Part shown: one piece after another, positions 44,599-54,704 of the stretch
Numbering within the stretch: position 1 is the stretch's first letter
Layout of the letters: each line of letters begins with the position of its first letter
NCBI RefSeq assembly: GCF_000381265.1
Contig: NZ_KB906261.1
Location: 1-64,000, forward strand
Origin: Curvibacter lanceolatus ATCC 14669
GTDB taxonomy: Bacteria > Pseudomonadota > Gammaproteobacteria > Burkholderiales > Burkholderiaceae_C
Reading direction: 5' to 3'
Length of the DNA: 64,000 bases
Program-made: the position numbers and the translations under genes
The notes under the pieces: model-generated
The model's database searches: none
What the model was told of the DNA's origin: nothing
The model's input: the letters and a program-made list of their open reading frames with translations, nothing else

Positions 44599-47118
44599 AT
44601 GAAACCAGAAACCAGCACCTCCACAAGCGTTGACTCCTGCGGTTCCGCAGGTTGCTCAAGTCCTGTCCCCCCTGAGAGCACCACAGCAGGCGTCCCCGGC
44701 CAAGGCAAGCTTTTCAAAATCGCAACCATGGACTGCAGCGCCGAGGAGTCTGAGATCCGCCGGGCGCTGGAGCCATTGGAGGGAATTCGCTCCCTGGGCT
44801 TTCAGCTCGGCGCGCGCACGCTGAAGATCGATGCCCAGGAAAGTGCGTACCCTTTGGCCTTGGAGGCGATTCGCAAAGCAGGCTTCGATCCGCAGCCTGT
44901 AGCTGCGGCATCAGATCCCATCAGCCAAGGCAAGCTGTTCAAAATCGCGACCATGGACTGCAGTGCCGAGGAGGCAGAAATCCGCCGGGCGCTGGAGCCA
45001 CTGGAAGGTATCCGCTCTTTGGGCTTCCAGCTCGGCGCGCGGACGCTGAAAATCGATGCGACAGAAAGCGCGTACCCCTTGGCCCTGGACGCGATCCGCA
45101 AAGCGGGCTTCGATCCGCAACCAGTAGCTGCAGCGGTGCAAACCGAAGGAGGACCGGCCGCCGAACATGCCGACGCAGATGACCACGGACACGGGTTTGC
45201 CGGTGGCATTTCTCGCCTAGTCGCAGCGCTTGTGTTCGCCACGGGCGCGGAGGTGCTCTCCTTCTTCGCGCCCGACCAAATGGCCTGGAAGATCGCGGGC
45301 ATGGCCATCGCCGCGCTGGCTATCTGGCTGGCGGGCATCGACACCTACAAGAAGGGCCTTGCAGCGCTGATGCGCGGCAAGCTCAACATCAATGCCCTGA
45401 TGTCGGTGGCCGTCACAGGCGCCTTCCTCATTGGCCAGTGGCCTGAGGCCGCCATGGTGATGGCACTGTACGCCATTGCCGAGCTGATCGAGGCCAAGGC
45501 CGTGGACCGGGCCCGCAACGCCATCAAGGGCTTGCTGGAGCTTGCCCCGGAAGAAGCTCTGGTCCTCGGCCCTGACGGCGCATGGTCCGTCACACCGGTG
45601 GCCTCGGTGGCCATTGGCGCAACCGTGCGCATCAAACCGGGTGAACGTGTGCCGCTGGACGGCAAGGTGACCAAGGGAAACGGGGCCATCAATCAGGCCC
45701 CGGTCACCGGAGAGAGCATCCCCGTGGACAAGGCACCTGGCGACCAGGTGTTTGCCGGCACCATCAACGAAACCGGTGAGCTGGAGTTCCAGGTCACGGC
45801 ATTGTCCAGCAACACCACTCTTGCCAGGATCATTCAAGCCGTCGAACAAGCGCAGGGTACGCGCGCACCGACGCAACGCTTCGTAGATCGGTTTGCCGCC
45901 ATCTATACGCCCGCGGTCTTCGCCATCGCTGTGGCGGTGGCGGTGCTCACGCCGTCTCTGATGGGCCTGACTTGGCTGGAGGCACTCTACAAAGCGCTCG
46001 TCCTGCTGGTGATCGCCTGTCCGTGTGCCCTGGTGATTTCCACGCCTGTCACGGTGGTCAGCGGATTGGCCGCTGGCGCGCGTCGCGGGATCCTGATCAA
46101 GGGGGGAACCTATCTGGAGGACGCAAGGCTCCTCAAGGCCGTGGCGCTGGACAAGACGGGCACCATCACCGAAGGCAAGCCCAAGCTGGTGGAATGGAAG
46201 GTTTGGGGTGCGGGTGACAAAGTCGCTACCCAGCAGATGGCCGCCAGCCTGGCCGGCAGGTCCGATCACCCAGTGTCCAAAGCGATCGTCCAGGGCCTGG
46301 AAGTGCAAGGTCCGGAGGCCGAGAACTTCAAGGCCTTGCCCGGGCGCGGTGTCGAGGGCGTGGTCAACGGGTTGCGCCTAGTGCTGGGCAACCACCGGCT
46401 CATCCATGAGCAAGGACTGTGCACCCCCGAGGTGGAGGCGGAGCTGGCCATTCACGAAAAGCAGGGTCGCACGGTGACACTCCTGGCCGACGACTCCCGC
46501 GTCCTGGCCCTGTTTGCCGTGGCTGACACGATCCGGGAGACATCGAAGCAGGCCATTGTCGATCTCAAGGCACTGGGGGTGACCTCGGTCATGCTGACCG
46601 GAGACAACACAGCCACGGCCAAGGCGATCGCGGCGCAGGCCGGCATCGATGACGCCCGCGGTGATTTGCTGCCCGAAGCCAAGCTCGATGCCATCAAAGA
46701 GATGCAAAAGCGCTATGGGGCCACCGGCATGACCGGCGATGGCATCAACGATGCGCCGGCATTGGCCCAGGCCGATATCGGCTTTGCGATGGGTGGCGCA
46801 GGTACCGACACCGCCATGGAAGCGGCCGACGTGGTCATCATGAACGACAACCTGGAGCGCGTCGCGGAGACGGTGCGGCTGTCCAAGCGCACCCACGCGA
46901 TCCTCTGGCAGAACATCACCCTGGCGCTGGGCATCAAGAGCGTGTTCCTGGTGATGGCGGTGGTCGGCACCGCAACCATGTGGATGGCTGTCTTCGCGGA
47001 CATGGGCGCGAGCTTGTTGGTGGTGGCCAACGGCCTGCGTCTGCTTCGCGGTACCCGGGTGGAGCCATCCGCCAAGCCAAGCCCCTCAGAAACGAAGGAG
47101 CATGCACATGCCCACTGA
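44599..47118 (+). CDS. cadA: CadA-type Cd/Zn/Pb P1B-type ATPase
   Basis: An 839-residue exporter. Two nearly identical HMA domains (repeat of 75 residues, Cys about 46 and 121 in the TMDCSAEE site) are followed by a short acidic/His linker (AEHADADDHGHG). The core has IACPCALVIS, DKTGTITEG, SDHPVSKA, TGDN and GDGINDAP. The C-terminus ends EHAHAH. There is no Shine-Dalgarno before the ATG, and the promoter position predicts a leaderless mRNA. It is convergent with the DsbA-like gene. Confidence 0.94.
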   Translation: MKPETSTSTSVDSCGSAGCSSPVPPESTTAGVPGQGKLFKIATMDCSAEESEIRRALEPLEGIRSLGFQLGARTLKIDAQESAYPLALEAIRKAGFDPQPVAAASDPISQGKLFKIATMDCSAEEAEIRRALEPLEGIRSLGFQLGARTLKIDATESAYPLALDAIRKAGFDPQPVAAAVQTEGGPAAEHADADDHGHGFAGGISRLVAALVFATGAEVLSFFAPDQMAWKIAGMAIAALAIWLAGIDTYKKGLAALMRGKLNINALMSVAVTGAFLIGQWPEAAMVMALYAIAELIEAKAVDRARNAIKGLLELAPEEALVLGPDGAWSVTPVASVAIGATVRIKPGERVPLDGKVTKGNGAINQAPVTGESIPVDKAPGDQVFAGTINETGELEFQVTALSSNTTLARIIQAVEQAQGTRAPTQRFVDRFAAIYTPAVFAIAVAVAVLTPSLMGLTWLEALYKALVLLVIACPCALVISTPVTVVSGLAAGARRGILIKGGTYLEDARLLKAVALDKTGTITEGKPKLVEWKVWGAGDKVATQQMAASLAGRSDHPVSKAIVQGLEVQGPEAENFKALPGRGVEGVVNGLRLVLGNHRLIHEQGLCTPEVEAELAIHEKQGRTVTLLADDSRVLALFAVADTIRETSKQAIVDLKALGVTSVMLTGDNTATAKAIAAQAGIDDARGDLLPEAKLDAIKEMQKRYGATGMTGDGINDAPALAQADIGFAMGGAGTDTAMEAADVVIMNDNLERVAETVRLSKRTHAILWQNITLALGIKSVFLVMAVVGTATMWMAVFADMGASLLVVANGLRLLRGTRVEPSAKPSPSETKEHAHAH
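44701..45150 (+). repeat. Internal tandem duplication encoding the two HMA domains of CadA
   Basis: Two 225-bp units (44701-44925 and 44926-45150) encode almost the same 75 residues, with only a few replacements over the aligned domain. The DNA differs mostly at silent sites, so the duplication is not very recent but is kept under selection. Confidence 0.85.
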
Positions 47119-47182
47119 GCGTTCGCCTCTGCGCGCCGAGCGCGCCAGATGGGCGTGCGGAGCCTTCACCGATGTTCCGCGT

Positions 47183-47839
47183 TCATTTCTTGGTTTTGGA
47201 GACCTCTTGCGCCACCAGTTCAGCCAGTTGCTTGTGGCCAAAGCTGGGTAGCGGGCGACCGTTGACGAAGAAGGTGGGAGTCTTCTCGACCTTGAGGGCG
47301 GTCAGGTCCCGTACGTCCTGCAGCACAACGGCGTTCAGCGCAGGGGCTGCCATGTCCGCCAATGCCCGCGGCATGTCCAGTCCCGCCTGCTCAGCCGCCT
47401 TGTAGGCCAACTCCAGTTTGGGGGTTCCATGGTCCGCCCACTGTGGCTGTGCGGCCAGCACCGCCTCCAGCACGGCCAGGTACTTGTCCTGCCGCCGGGC
47501 CGATTCCAGCAACTTGACCACCTGTTCCGAGCCCTGGTGGAAAGGTGCATAGCGGATGACCAACCGCACCTCGGTGGGGTACTGCTGCATCAATTCCTTC
47601 ACCACCGGATAGAAAGCGCGGCAGGTCTCGCAGGCAGGATCGAAGAACTCGACGATGGTCACGGGTGCCTCACGGGGACCGATCACGGGCGAATGCATTC
47701 GGACCAGGCGTTCGGCCTGTCCTGCCACCTGCAGCTCCTGTGCACTTTGCACGCGGCTCTGGTACAGATTCACGCCGACAAGGAATGCCACAAAGGCCAT
47801 GCCCAGCACGAGGAAGATGATGAGTTTGCGGTGATTCAT
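47183..47839 (-). CDS. DsbA/BdbD-like thiol:disulfide oxidoreductase
   Basis: A 218-residue thioredoxin-fold protein anchored by an N-terminal helix (about 6-26). The active site is CETC in FFDPACETCRAF (about 66-77) and the cis-Pro is in KVEKTPTFFVNG. It catalyses periplasmic disulfide exchange. It forms an ATGA overlap with the DsbB-like gene upstream, so the two are a redox pair. Related pairs are found in metal-resistance regions. Confidence 0.88.
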   Translation of the reverse strand: MNHRKLIIFLVLGMAFVAFLVGVNLYQSRVQSAQELQVAGQAERLVRMHSPVIGPREAPVTIVEFFDPACETCRAFYPVVKELMQQYPTEVRLVIRYAPFHQGSEQVVKLLESARRQDKYLAVLEAVLAAQPQWADHGTPKLELAYKAAEQAGLDMPRALADMAAPALNAVVLQDVRDLTALKVEKTPTFFVNGRPLPSFGHKQLAELVAQEVSKTKK

Positions 47840-48252
47840 TTGGCTGTCTTACGCAGATAAAGGGAGAGTGAAACGGCGATGGCAATGAACGCCGCCAGTG
47901 AAAGCCAGGGCAACTCAATGCCGTAGAAGATGTCGAGCTTCTGATCGGCGCAAGACACGCCGGCGCCGCAGGGAACCCAAGCCTTGGGGACGAGGCCTGC
48001 CACCAAGAGGCTGTGGTAGAGCGCCACGGCAGCACCCGCCAGCGCCAGAGGCACGGCATAGACAGCACCCCGGCGGTCTTCGCTGTAGAAGGCCATACCC
48101 AAAAGCAAGGCCAGCGGGAACATGGCAATGCGCTGGTACCAGCACAAGACGCAAGGAACCATGCCAATGACTTCGCCGATGAACAACGCACCGCCCGTGG
48201 CGCACACAGCCAGCAGCCAAGCGATCAAGAGCAGCATCGAGGGTCGACTCAT
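47836..48252 (-). CDS. DsbB/BdbC-like disulfide bond formation protein
   Basis: A 138-residue four-helix membrane protein with the quinone-linked CVLC motif in VPCVLCWYQRIAMFP (about 33-47). A second Cys pair (PCGAGVSCADQK) lies in the periplasmic loop. It reoxidises the DsbA-like partner. The ATG at 48252 fits the first membrane helix; a more upstream in-frame start is not conserved. Confidence 0.88.
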   Translation of the reverse strand: MSRPSMLLLIAWLLAVCATGGALFIGEVIGMVPCVLCWYQRIAMFPLALLLGMAFYSEDRRGAVYAVPLALAGAAVALYHSLLVAGLVPKAWVPCGAGVSCADQKLDIFYGIELPWLSLAAFIAIAVSLSLYLRKTAK

Positions 48253-48441
48253 AGCCACCCCCTTGGACAACGGTTCTGGCAGGAAGCGCCAAGCAAGGCG
48301 CAACTGCATGTGAAAATTCCAGGGCCGTGCGACCCGTCAGTGGTGGACATGAAAAGATCCCGAAGGCATCACAGGAGGCCAGCACACGCTGTGCTGGCAC
48401 GCTTGGCGGGGATCGGAGACGGTTGGCGACCGATGCCCTGG

Positions 48442-48804
48442 TCAGCCCAGGGCGTGCCACTGCGGGCGTTCGGGGCGACTGGCGGACTCTGAAGACGGCC
48501 ACCCGCGCGTGTCGGTATGAAAGCGCGCGAGGTGCAAGGCCGGCACAAGATCGCGTTGCGCCTGAAAGGCTTCGCAGCCCTGCAGATGGCATGCACCACA
48601 GTCCACGCTGGGCGCTGCATCGCCGGCTCGGGCGGGCTCATTCATCGCACCATCCCGCTGCTGGGCGTGCTCGCAGCAATGCACTGCCACAAGAGGCAAG
48701 GAACCCGGTCCGCCATCGTCGCAGTACGCGCCCACCGCAGCCCAGCACAGTTGCAGCGGCAACAGTACCAACAGGAAAACAAGCAGATGGGCGCGGGTGT
48801 GCAT
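48442..48804 (-). CDS. czcI: CzcI-like protein
   Basis: A 120-residue secreted or membrane-anchored protein with the CzcI pattern: hydrophobic start (LLVFLLVLLPLQLCWAAVGAYC), His/Cys region, VDCGACHLQGC and the ending RPERPQWHALG. CzcI lies directly upstream of czcC in Cupriavidus and is thought to act in regulation of the Czc system. Here it is separated from czcCBA by cadRA and the dsb pair. The ATG at 48804 begins the hydrophobic segment. Confidence 0.75.
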   Translation of the reverse strand: MHTRAHLLVFLLVLLPLQLCWAAVGAYCDDGGPGSLPLVAVHCCEHAQQRDGAMNEPARAGDAAPSVDCGACHLQGCEAFQAQRDLVPALHLARFHTDTRGWPSSESASRPERPQWHALG

Positions 48805-49025
48805 CCGGAAAATTGTAGTGGCATCCCAGGCGGAACCATCACTTTCAAGCGCCGGCCGATGCAATGCCCGGCAGTGTCGAATCGATCACACAGCCAGGCG
48901 CGACAACATAACAAACTTGTAATCCTGCGGTGCGCAAGCTGTTGGCATACGGTCAGTGACTCGTCGGCTGGCCAGACGTTGGTGCAGTTTCCGGGGCACG
49001 TTCATTCAAACCCAAGGAGATACAC

Positions 49026-49364
49026 ATGACAGTTCGCACCTTCCTGACCGCCTTGTCGCTTGCGGCGGCCGTCGCCCCGGCCATGGCCAGTGGCGTGATC
49101 CATCCCGCGACGACCGAGATGGGGTACACGACGCACCCGGAACACGCGCAAGCTGGCAAATCGCGTGACCAGGTCGTGGCGGAGATGGACCAGTCCAAGA
49201 CGGACGGCCTATGGCAGTACCACCGCTTTGGCGCCCCTGTACCAGTGAAGGGCAAGGCAGCGACTCGCGATGATGTGCTGGCTGAGCTGGAGCGCTCGCA
49301 AAAGCATCCGAGCTGGGCACTTCGCCGCGTCGGCGCACCAGTTCCGGCAGTACCTGCACCCTGA
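49026..49364 (+). CDS. DUF4148-like secreted protein
   Basis: A 112-residue protein with a signal peptide (cleaved near AMA-SGV, about 21). Two short units carry KSRDQVVAEM and ATRDDVLAEL, each followed by a Trp and a GAPVP ending. It is related to the three-unit DUF4148 protein at 34794. AAGGAG is well placed. It is divergent from the czcI-like gene. Confidence 0.75.
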   Translation: MTVRTFLTALSLAAAVAPAMASGVIHPATTEMGYTTHPEHAQAGKSRDQVVAEMDQSKTDGLWQYHRFGAPVPVKGKAATRDDVLAELERSQKHPSWALRRVGAPVPAVPAP

Positions 49365-50309
49365 AGCGATCCATTGTCAGCAGCGTCCCCGGTGCTGGCA
49401 ATGCAGACGGCAGATCCCAAAGGGGGCCAGTCCTGGAGCCGCTTGTGAGGCGCGCACTGGCCCCGTCATTGTCCCTGCAGCTATGCGGCATTGAATTGCC
49501 CCCCACCGGACTGGCTTCGAGCTTGCCAATGGTCGACGAAGCATGTGTCGTCTGGGAAGGCAAGGACTACTTGATCCCGTCTCTACCGTGAGCCGGACCC
49601 GTTCCCGCTGATCGGGCAACGACTGCTGCGCCTGGCACGATTGCCTTTGATGGAGGCGGTAAAGTCGTGCGTGCAGACCAGCAGGAGGTGCCCAGTCTGG
49701 CTGCACTGACGGGAGATGTTGTGGGTGAGCTCTATGACTATCTGCAGGCGGCCGACCGTGAGACCACGGTGCGCTACCTCGTGACCTATGCGGGCTCCCA
49801 CAAAATTAGCACCCTGAGGCAGCGGCGGCACACGAAAGCACTGGATAGCTGTAATGCGGAGTTGCCGTCAACCTGCCGAGCAGGTATATTTCGTGTCGAC
49901 GCGCTGATCGGCCCACCCGCAAGGGCGCCCCAGTGTACAGAGTTGACGGCCTCCGCAAGGAGGCTTTTGGCTATCTGGGCCTCATTCGCGCATGGTGCCA
50001 CGCCAATTTCGCAGCAGGCACGCAACGGAGTTGCCTGCCGTCCACTGGCTGGCGGGTCGGCCAATCTTCTAAGCTTTCAAAGTCGATCGCCTGACCGTCC
50101 TAACCTTTGTCTGTTGTGCCGACCGAGAAGCGATAGGGGTCCCACGGGCAGTGGTGCCAAGCTCACACCCACAGGTCAACGGCTGTTCGAGAAGAATCAC
50201 CTCTATGATCGGACGCAACGTGTTGCTCGCATGTGGTCATGCTGCTGTGGACGTTGTTGAAAATGATGCCACCTGAGCCGGCCTTGACCCATAGCTATTC
50301 CGCAAGCAG
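49365..50309. other. Region without a recognised gene, upstream of the transposon recombinase
   Basis: No convincing gene. Short open stretches such as GQRLLRLARLPLMEAVKS (about 49612-49670) and ELYDYLQAADRETTVRYLV (about 49730-49790) lie in different frames and may be remains of a decayed gene. The part next to 50310 is where a resolution site for the tyrosine recombinase would be expected, but no clear repeat set was found. Confidence 0.35.
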
Positions 50310-51626
50310 ATGAACCGTCTTGCCCAGTACATCAAGGCTGCGGAGCGTGATAACACGCGTCGGAGCTACGCCGCTGCGATTCGACATTTTGAAACCGAGT
50401 GGAAGGGCCTGCTGCCGGCCACTACAGACGCCATTGCCCGCTACTTGGCCGACTACGCCGCTACCCTGACCATCAACACGCTGCGCCAGCGGCTGGCGGC
50501 GCTTTCCCGCTGGCATGCCGATCAAGGTTTCGCCGATCCCACCAAGTCGCCGCTGGTGCGCCAGGTCCTCAAAGGCATTCGCTCCGTCCACGCCGAGCCA
50601 GAAAAGCGTGCACGTCCGTTGGAGCTGGCGGTGCTTCAGCAGGTTGATCAGTGGCTCGATGCCGCGATCAGTAACGCTCAGCAGGCTGGCGACCAATCTG
50701 CGTTGCTTCGCCACACACGCAACCGTAGCCTGATGCTGCTGGGGTTTTGGCGCGGGTTTCGCTCCGACGAGCTGCTCAACCTGCGCGTTGAGAACACCGA
50801 GGTCACCCCGGGCGAGGGCATGGCCTGCTACTTGGGCCGCAGCAAGGGCGACCGGCAACTGCAGGGCCGGGTTTTCAAATGCCCAGCGCTATCGCTCCTG
50901 TGTCCCGTGACCGCCTACAAGGCCTGGATAGACCTGGCCGGTTTGAACGAGGGTCCGGTGTTTCGAAAAATTGACCGCTGGGGTCATATCGCAGGGGAAA
51001 ACCTGCATGCCAGCAGCGTGATCCCCTTGCTGCGCAGCCTGTTTGCAGAATCGGGTGTCGAGTCGCCAAAGGAATACAGCAGCCACTCCATGCGCCGCGG
51101 GTTTGCCGGCTGGGCCCGCGCCAGCGGCTGGGATATCAAGGAGTTGATGGAGTACGTCGGCTGGAAAGATGTCAAGTCAGCCATGCGCTATCTGGACGCG
51201 TCAAATTCAAGCCTGCAAGCCCGGTTCGAGCAGGGACTGACAGTGTTGGCACCGACACCTCGCAAACCAACGCATCCTCTATTGCCAGGGACCGAACAGG
51301 TCCAAGTTCTACGCTTGCCGGCCGCAGAAGAGATGCCCATCGCGATCGTGCGCGTCACCATGGTGCTGGCCCGCTTCAGCAAGCAGTCGCGGGGCCTGGC
51401 CAGGGGCCGTCGACTGATCGAGCAGACCTGCTTCGAGCGTTTTGCGACGCAACGCCTGAACACTGAGGGCACGCTCTATGAACTGGCGATTCCCTACCAG
51501 TCCCGCGACACGCTGGACGAGATGATCGCCGAGCTGCTGGATGACATGTACCGTATCGCAGAGGACAACCAGTGCCTTCTGGAAACCTCTTTTCACGAGC
51601 CCGCCACCGACTCACACTGGGATTGA
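50310..51626 (+). CDS. Tyrosine recombinase associated with the Tn3-family transposon (TnpI-like)
   Basis: A 438-residue recombinase. The core-binding domain (about 1-100) includes YIKAAERDNTRRSYAAAIRH. The catalytic domain has Arg in WRGFRSDELLNL, Lys in GRSKGDRQL, HxxR in SSHSMRRGFAGW, Trp in YVGWKDVKS and Tyr in AMRYLD. An extra C-terminal segment of about 130 residues follows the nucleophile and is unusual. It presumably resolves cointegrates made by the adjacent TnpA, the role of TnpI in Tn4430-like elements. Confidence 0.85.
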   Translation: MNRLAQYIKAAERDNTRRSYAAAIRHFETEWKGLLPATTDAIARYLADYAATLTINTLRQRLAALSRWHADQGFADPTKSPLVRQVLKGIRSVHAEPEKRARPLELAVLQQVDQWLDAAISNAQQAGDQSALLRHTRNRSLMLLGFWRGFRSDELLNLRVENTEVTPGEGMACYLGRSKGDRQLQGRVFKCPALSLLCPVTAYKAWIDLAGLNEGPVFRKIDRWGHIAGENLHASSVIPLLRSLFAESGVESPKEYSSHSMRRGFAGWARASGWDIKELMEYVGWKDVKSAMRYLDASNSSLQARFEQGLTVLAPTPRKPTHPLLPGTEQVQVLRLPAAEEMPIAIVRVTMVLARFSKQSRGLARGRRLIEQTCFERFATQRLNTEGTLYELAIPYQSRDTLDEMIAELLDDMYRIAEDNQCLLETSFHEPATDSHWD

Positions 51627-51669
51627 GGCTGTGGGTGGACCGGTTGCCAAACAGGGGTAGTGGGCGCAC

Positions 51670-54663
51670 ATGACCACACGCAATGAGACGGCCTATCCCA
51701 GCCTGAACCCCGATCCAACCCCCCGTGAATTGGAAGAGCTTTACACTCCGACCGAGGCTGAGAAGCTCATGGCTGCCGGTATTGGCAAGCGGCCCCTGCC
51801 TCGCATCGTTGCGTTGATCCACCTGAAGGTATTCCAGCGCCTGGGGTACTTCATCCCCCTCGCTGAGGTACCAGCGGCCATCAGAGAGCGTATCGCACAG
51901 CAGGCCGGGATTGCCAGAGAGCCCACGCTCGCCGACCTGAAGCGCTTCGAGGCCTCGGGCTCGCGTATGGCGCTTTTCGCGACTTTGCGCCGGCATCTCA
52001 ATGTCAAATCCTTGGACCCGGCCGGTCACGCCTGGTTGGGCGTTGTGGCCGACACTGCGGCCGAAACCAAACAGGCAGTGGCCGACATCATCAACGTGAT
52101 GCTCGAAGAGCTGGTCCACCATCGCTACGAGTTACCCGCTTTCTCAACGCTGGACCGAATGGCATTTCGGGCTCGGGAAAAGAGCAATAGCCGGTACTTC
52201 TCAGCCATCGCAGGTCAACTCACCGCGCAGACCCGGGCCCTGATCGATGGACTTCTCAAAACCGCCCCGGGGGAGTCCGCTTCTGCCTGGCAGACGCTCA
52301 AGCGCGAGCCCAAGCGGCCGACAAACAAGGAAACCCGAACCTACATCCACCATATCCGGCGTCTTCAGCACCTGGTGGAGCAGTTGCCAAAGCCAGATGT
52401 CCCTGTTCCCAAGCTCAAGCAGTTCCGGCACTTGGCGCGCGCGCTCGATGCGACAGAGATGGCTGAACTCAAACCGCAAAAGCGCTACGCCCTGGCGGTG
52501 ATATTTATCCGGGCCCAGCATGCCCAATCACTGGACGATGCCGCGGATCTGTTCATTCGCCTCATGCAGAACCTGGAAAACAATGCCCGTGAAAAATTGC
52601 TGTCTTTCCAGCAGGAACGGGTACAGAAAACCGACATGCTGGTTGGTCAGCTCAAAGACATCCTGGGGGTCTATCAACTGGAGGGAACAGACACTCAGCG
52701 CGTGGATGCCATTGGGACCACACTGGTGGCCGACGTGGAAGACCTGCTCAACGAATGCGAGCAACACCTGGCCTATGCCGGACGGAACCACCTGCCTTTC
52801 CTGTTGCAGCCCTACAAGACGGTTCGGGCCCAGTTGCTCAACTGCATCAGCATCGCCTCACCGCAAGCCAGCAGTGAAGACCTGGTGATGGAGCGGTTGA
52901 TTGAGGCGCTCTACAACCTGCGTGACAACCGTGCCGACATCGTTTCACTAGACGCATTGGGGTTGACTGAAGACAGGGATTTGCGTTCGATGTCGGCGCA
53001 GTGGCGCAAACTGGTACTGGTCAAACCACCAGGCAAGGGCCGGGCAGAAGCGGTACACCGCCGGTACTTTGAGCTGGCGGTGATGTACGCCATCAAGGAC
53101 GAACTGAAGTCGGGCGATCTCTTCATCAAGTACGGTGAACGTTATGACGACTACCGGGAGCAGTTGGTCGATGACGAAACCTTTGAAAAAGAGGTGGGCG
53201 AGTATGGCAAGGTCACCGGCATCGAGACGGAGCCCAGTTCCTTTGTATCTTTGCTGAAATCGGCCATGTCGCTGAGGGCGAAGGAAATAGATGCAAATTT
53301 CCCGGAGAACGCCCATGCGGAAATTGTCGATGGACGTCTGATCCTCAGAAAACCACCGCGCTCTGACATCGTCGAAGCCGCCGCACGGATCGACGCCTTG
53401 ATATCCGAGCGGATGAAAGCGGTCAGTATCGTGGATGTGATGATCGATACCGAGCGTTGGTTGGACCTGCACAAGCTATTTCGCCCATTGGCCGGGACAG
53501 ACAGCCGCCTTGAGGATCTTCGGATGCGCGTTATCACAACGCTGTTTTGCTACGGCTGCAACCTCGGGCCGGTTCAGACCGCCAAATCCATCAAAGGGCT
53601 GAGCCGCCGCCAGATCTCCTGGCTCAACCTGAAGTACGTGAGCGAAGACCTGTTGGACAAAGCCATTGTGAAGGTGATCAATGCGTACAACAAGTTTGAA
53701 CTGCCAGGCTACTGGGGTACCGGCAAGCACGCGTCGGCCGACGGCGCCAAATGGAGCCTGTATGAGCAAAACCTGCTATCGGAACACCATATCCGCTATG
53801 GTGGTTACGGCGGCATCGGCTACTACCATGTGTCCGACAAATTCATCGCGCTGTTCAGCCATTTCATTTCCTGCGGCACTTATGAAGGTCTGCACATCTT
53901 GGACGGGCTGCAGAGCAACGAGTCAGACATTCGCCCTGACACCATTCACGGTGACACACAGGCTCAAAGCTACCCCATTTTCGCGTTGGCCCATTTGCTA
54001 GGCATCAAACTTATGCCGCGCATACGGGGAATCCAGGATCTCAAGTTCCATCGCCCAGCGCCAGGCAATGCGTATCCCAACATCAACGCGTTGTTCAGTG
54101 ATGTGATCGACTGGCGGCTCATTGAAACGCATTTTCCGGCGATGCTGCGGGTGGCGGTTTCCATCAAGACCGGAAAAATCACTCCATCCACCATCTTGCG
54201 TCGGCTGGGTACGTACAGCCGCAAGAACAAGCTGTACTTTGCCTTCGTGGAACTGGGCAAGGTGGTCCGCACCATGTTCCTACTGAGCTATATCGGCGAT
54301 GTTGGGCTGCGCAAGGTGATCCATGCCGAAACCAACAAGAGCGAGCAATTCAACGGCTTTGCCCGCTGGTCACTCTTTGGAGGAGGTGGGATCATTGCCG
54401 AGAACATCCGGCATGAACAGCGCAAGGTGATCAAGTACAACCATCTGGTGGCCAACATGATCATTCTGCACAACGTGGTGGGAATGACGCAAGTGCTGCA
54501 GGAGCTGCGGGACGAGGGCATCGACATCACTTTGGACATTCTGGCGGGCTTGGCGCCGTATCGCACGCAGCACATCAACCGGTTTGGGGACTACACGCTG
54601 GATTTCCGGCGCAAGATCAGCCCCTTGAACTTCGAAGCCACCATAATTCCAATGGAATCATAG
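51670..54663 (+). CDS. tnpA: Tn3-family transposase TnpA
   Basis: A 997-residue replicative transposase of full length. The DDE triad is visible: Asp about 691 in SADGAKWS, Asp about 762 in HGDTQAQ and Glu about 892 in KSEQFNGFARW. The N-terminal half contains the DUF4158-like DNA-binding region. It is intact, so the element may still be active. Confidence 0.95.
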   Translation: MTTRNETAYPSLNPDPTPRELEELYTPTEAEKLMAAGIGKRPLPRIVALIHLKVFQRLGYFIPLAEVPAAIRERIAQQAGIAREPTLADLKRFEASGSRMALFATLRRHLNVKSLDPAGHAWLGVVADTAAETKQAVADIINVMLEELVHHRYELPAFSTLDRMAFRAREKSNSRYFSAIAGQLTAQTRALIDGLLKTAPGESASAWQTLKREPKRPTNKETRTYIHHIRRLQHLVEQLPKPDVPVPKLKQFRHLARALDATEMAELKPQKRYALAVIFIRAQHAQSLDDAADLFIRLMQNLENNAREKLLSFQQERVQKTDMLVGQLKDILGVYQLEGTDTQRVDAIGTTLVADVEDLLNECEQHLAYAGRNHLPFLLQPYKTVRAQLLNCISIASPQASSEDLVMERLIEALYNLRDNRADIVSLDALGLTEDRDLRSMSAQWRKLVLVKPPGKGRAEAVHRRYFELAVMYAIKDELKSGDLFIKYGERYDDYREQLVDDETFEKEVGEYGKVTGIETEPSSFVSLLKSAMSLRAKEIDANFPENAHAEIVDGRLILRKPPRSDIVEAAARIDALISERMKAVSIVDVMIDTERWLDLHKLFRPLAGTDSRLEDLRMRVITTLFCYGCNLGPVQTAKSIKGLSRRQISWLNLKYVSEDLLDKAIVKVINAYNKFELPGYWGTGKHASADGAKWSLYEQNLLSEHHIRYGGYGGIGYYHVSDKFIALFSHFISCGTYEGLHILDGLQSNESDIRPDTIHGDTQAQSYPIFALAHLLGIKLMPRIRGIQDLKFHRPAPGNAYPNINALFSDVIDWRLIETHFPAMLRVAVSIKTGKITPSTILRRLGTYSRKNKLYFAFVELGKVVRTMFLLSYIGDVGLRKVIHAETNKSEQFNGFARWSLFGGGGIIAENIRHEQRKVIKYNHLVANMIILHNVVGMTQVLQELRDEGIDITLDILAGLAPYRTQHINRFGDYTLDFRRKISPLNFEATIIPMES

Positions 54664-54704
54664 ACTTAAGGTCGTTTCTGCGGTTTTTTACATGAATCCC
54701 TGCC

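Noticed and set aside
45217..46308. 363-codon minus-strand frame opposite cadA
   Set aside because: Antisense shadow of the CadA ATPase core.
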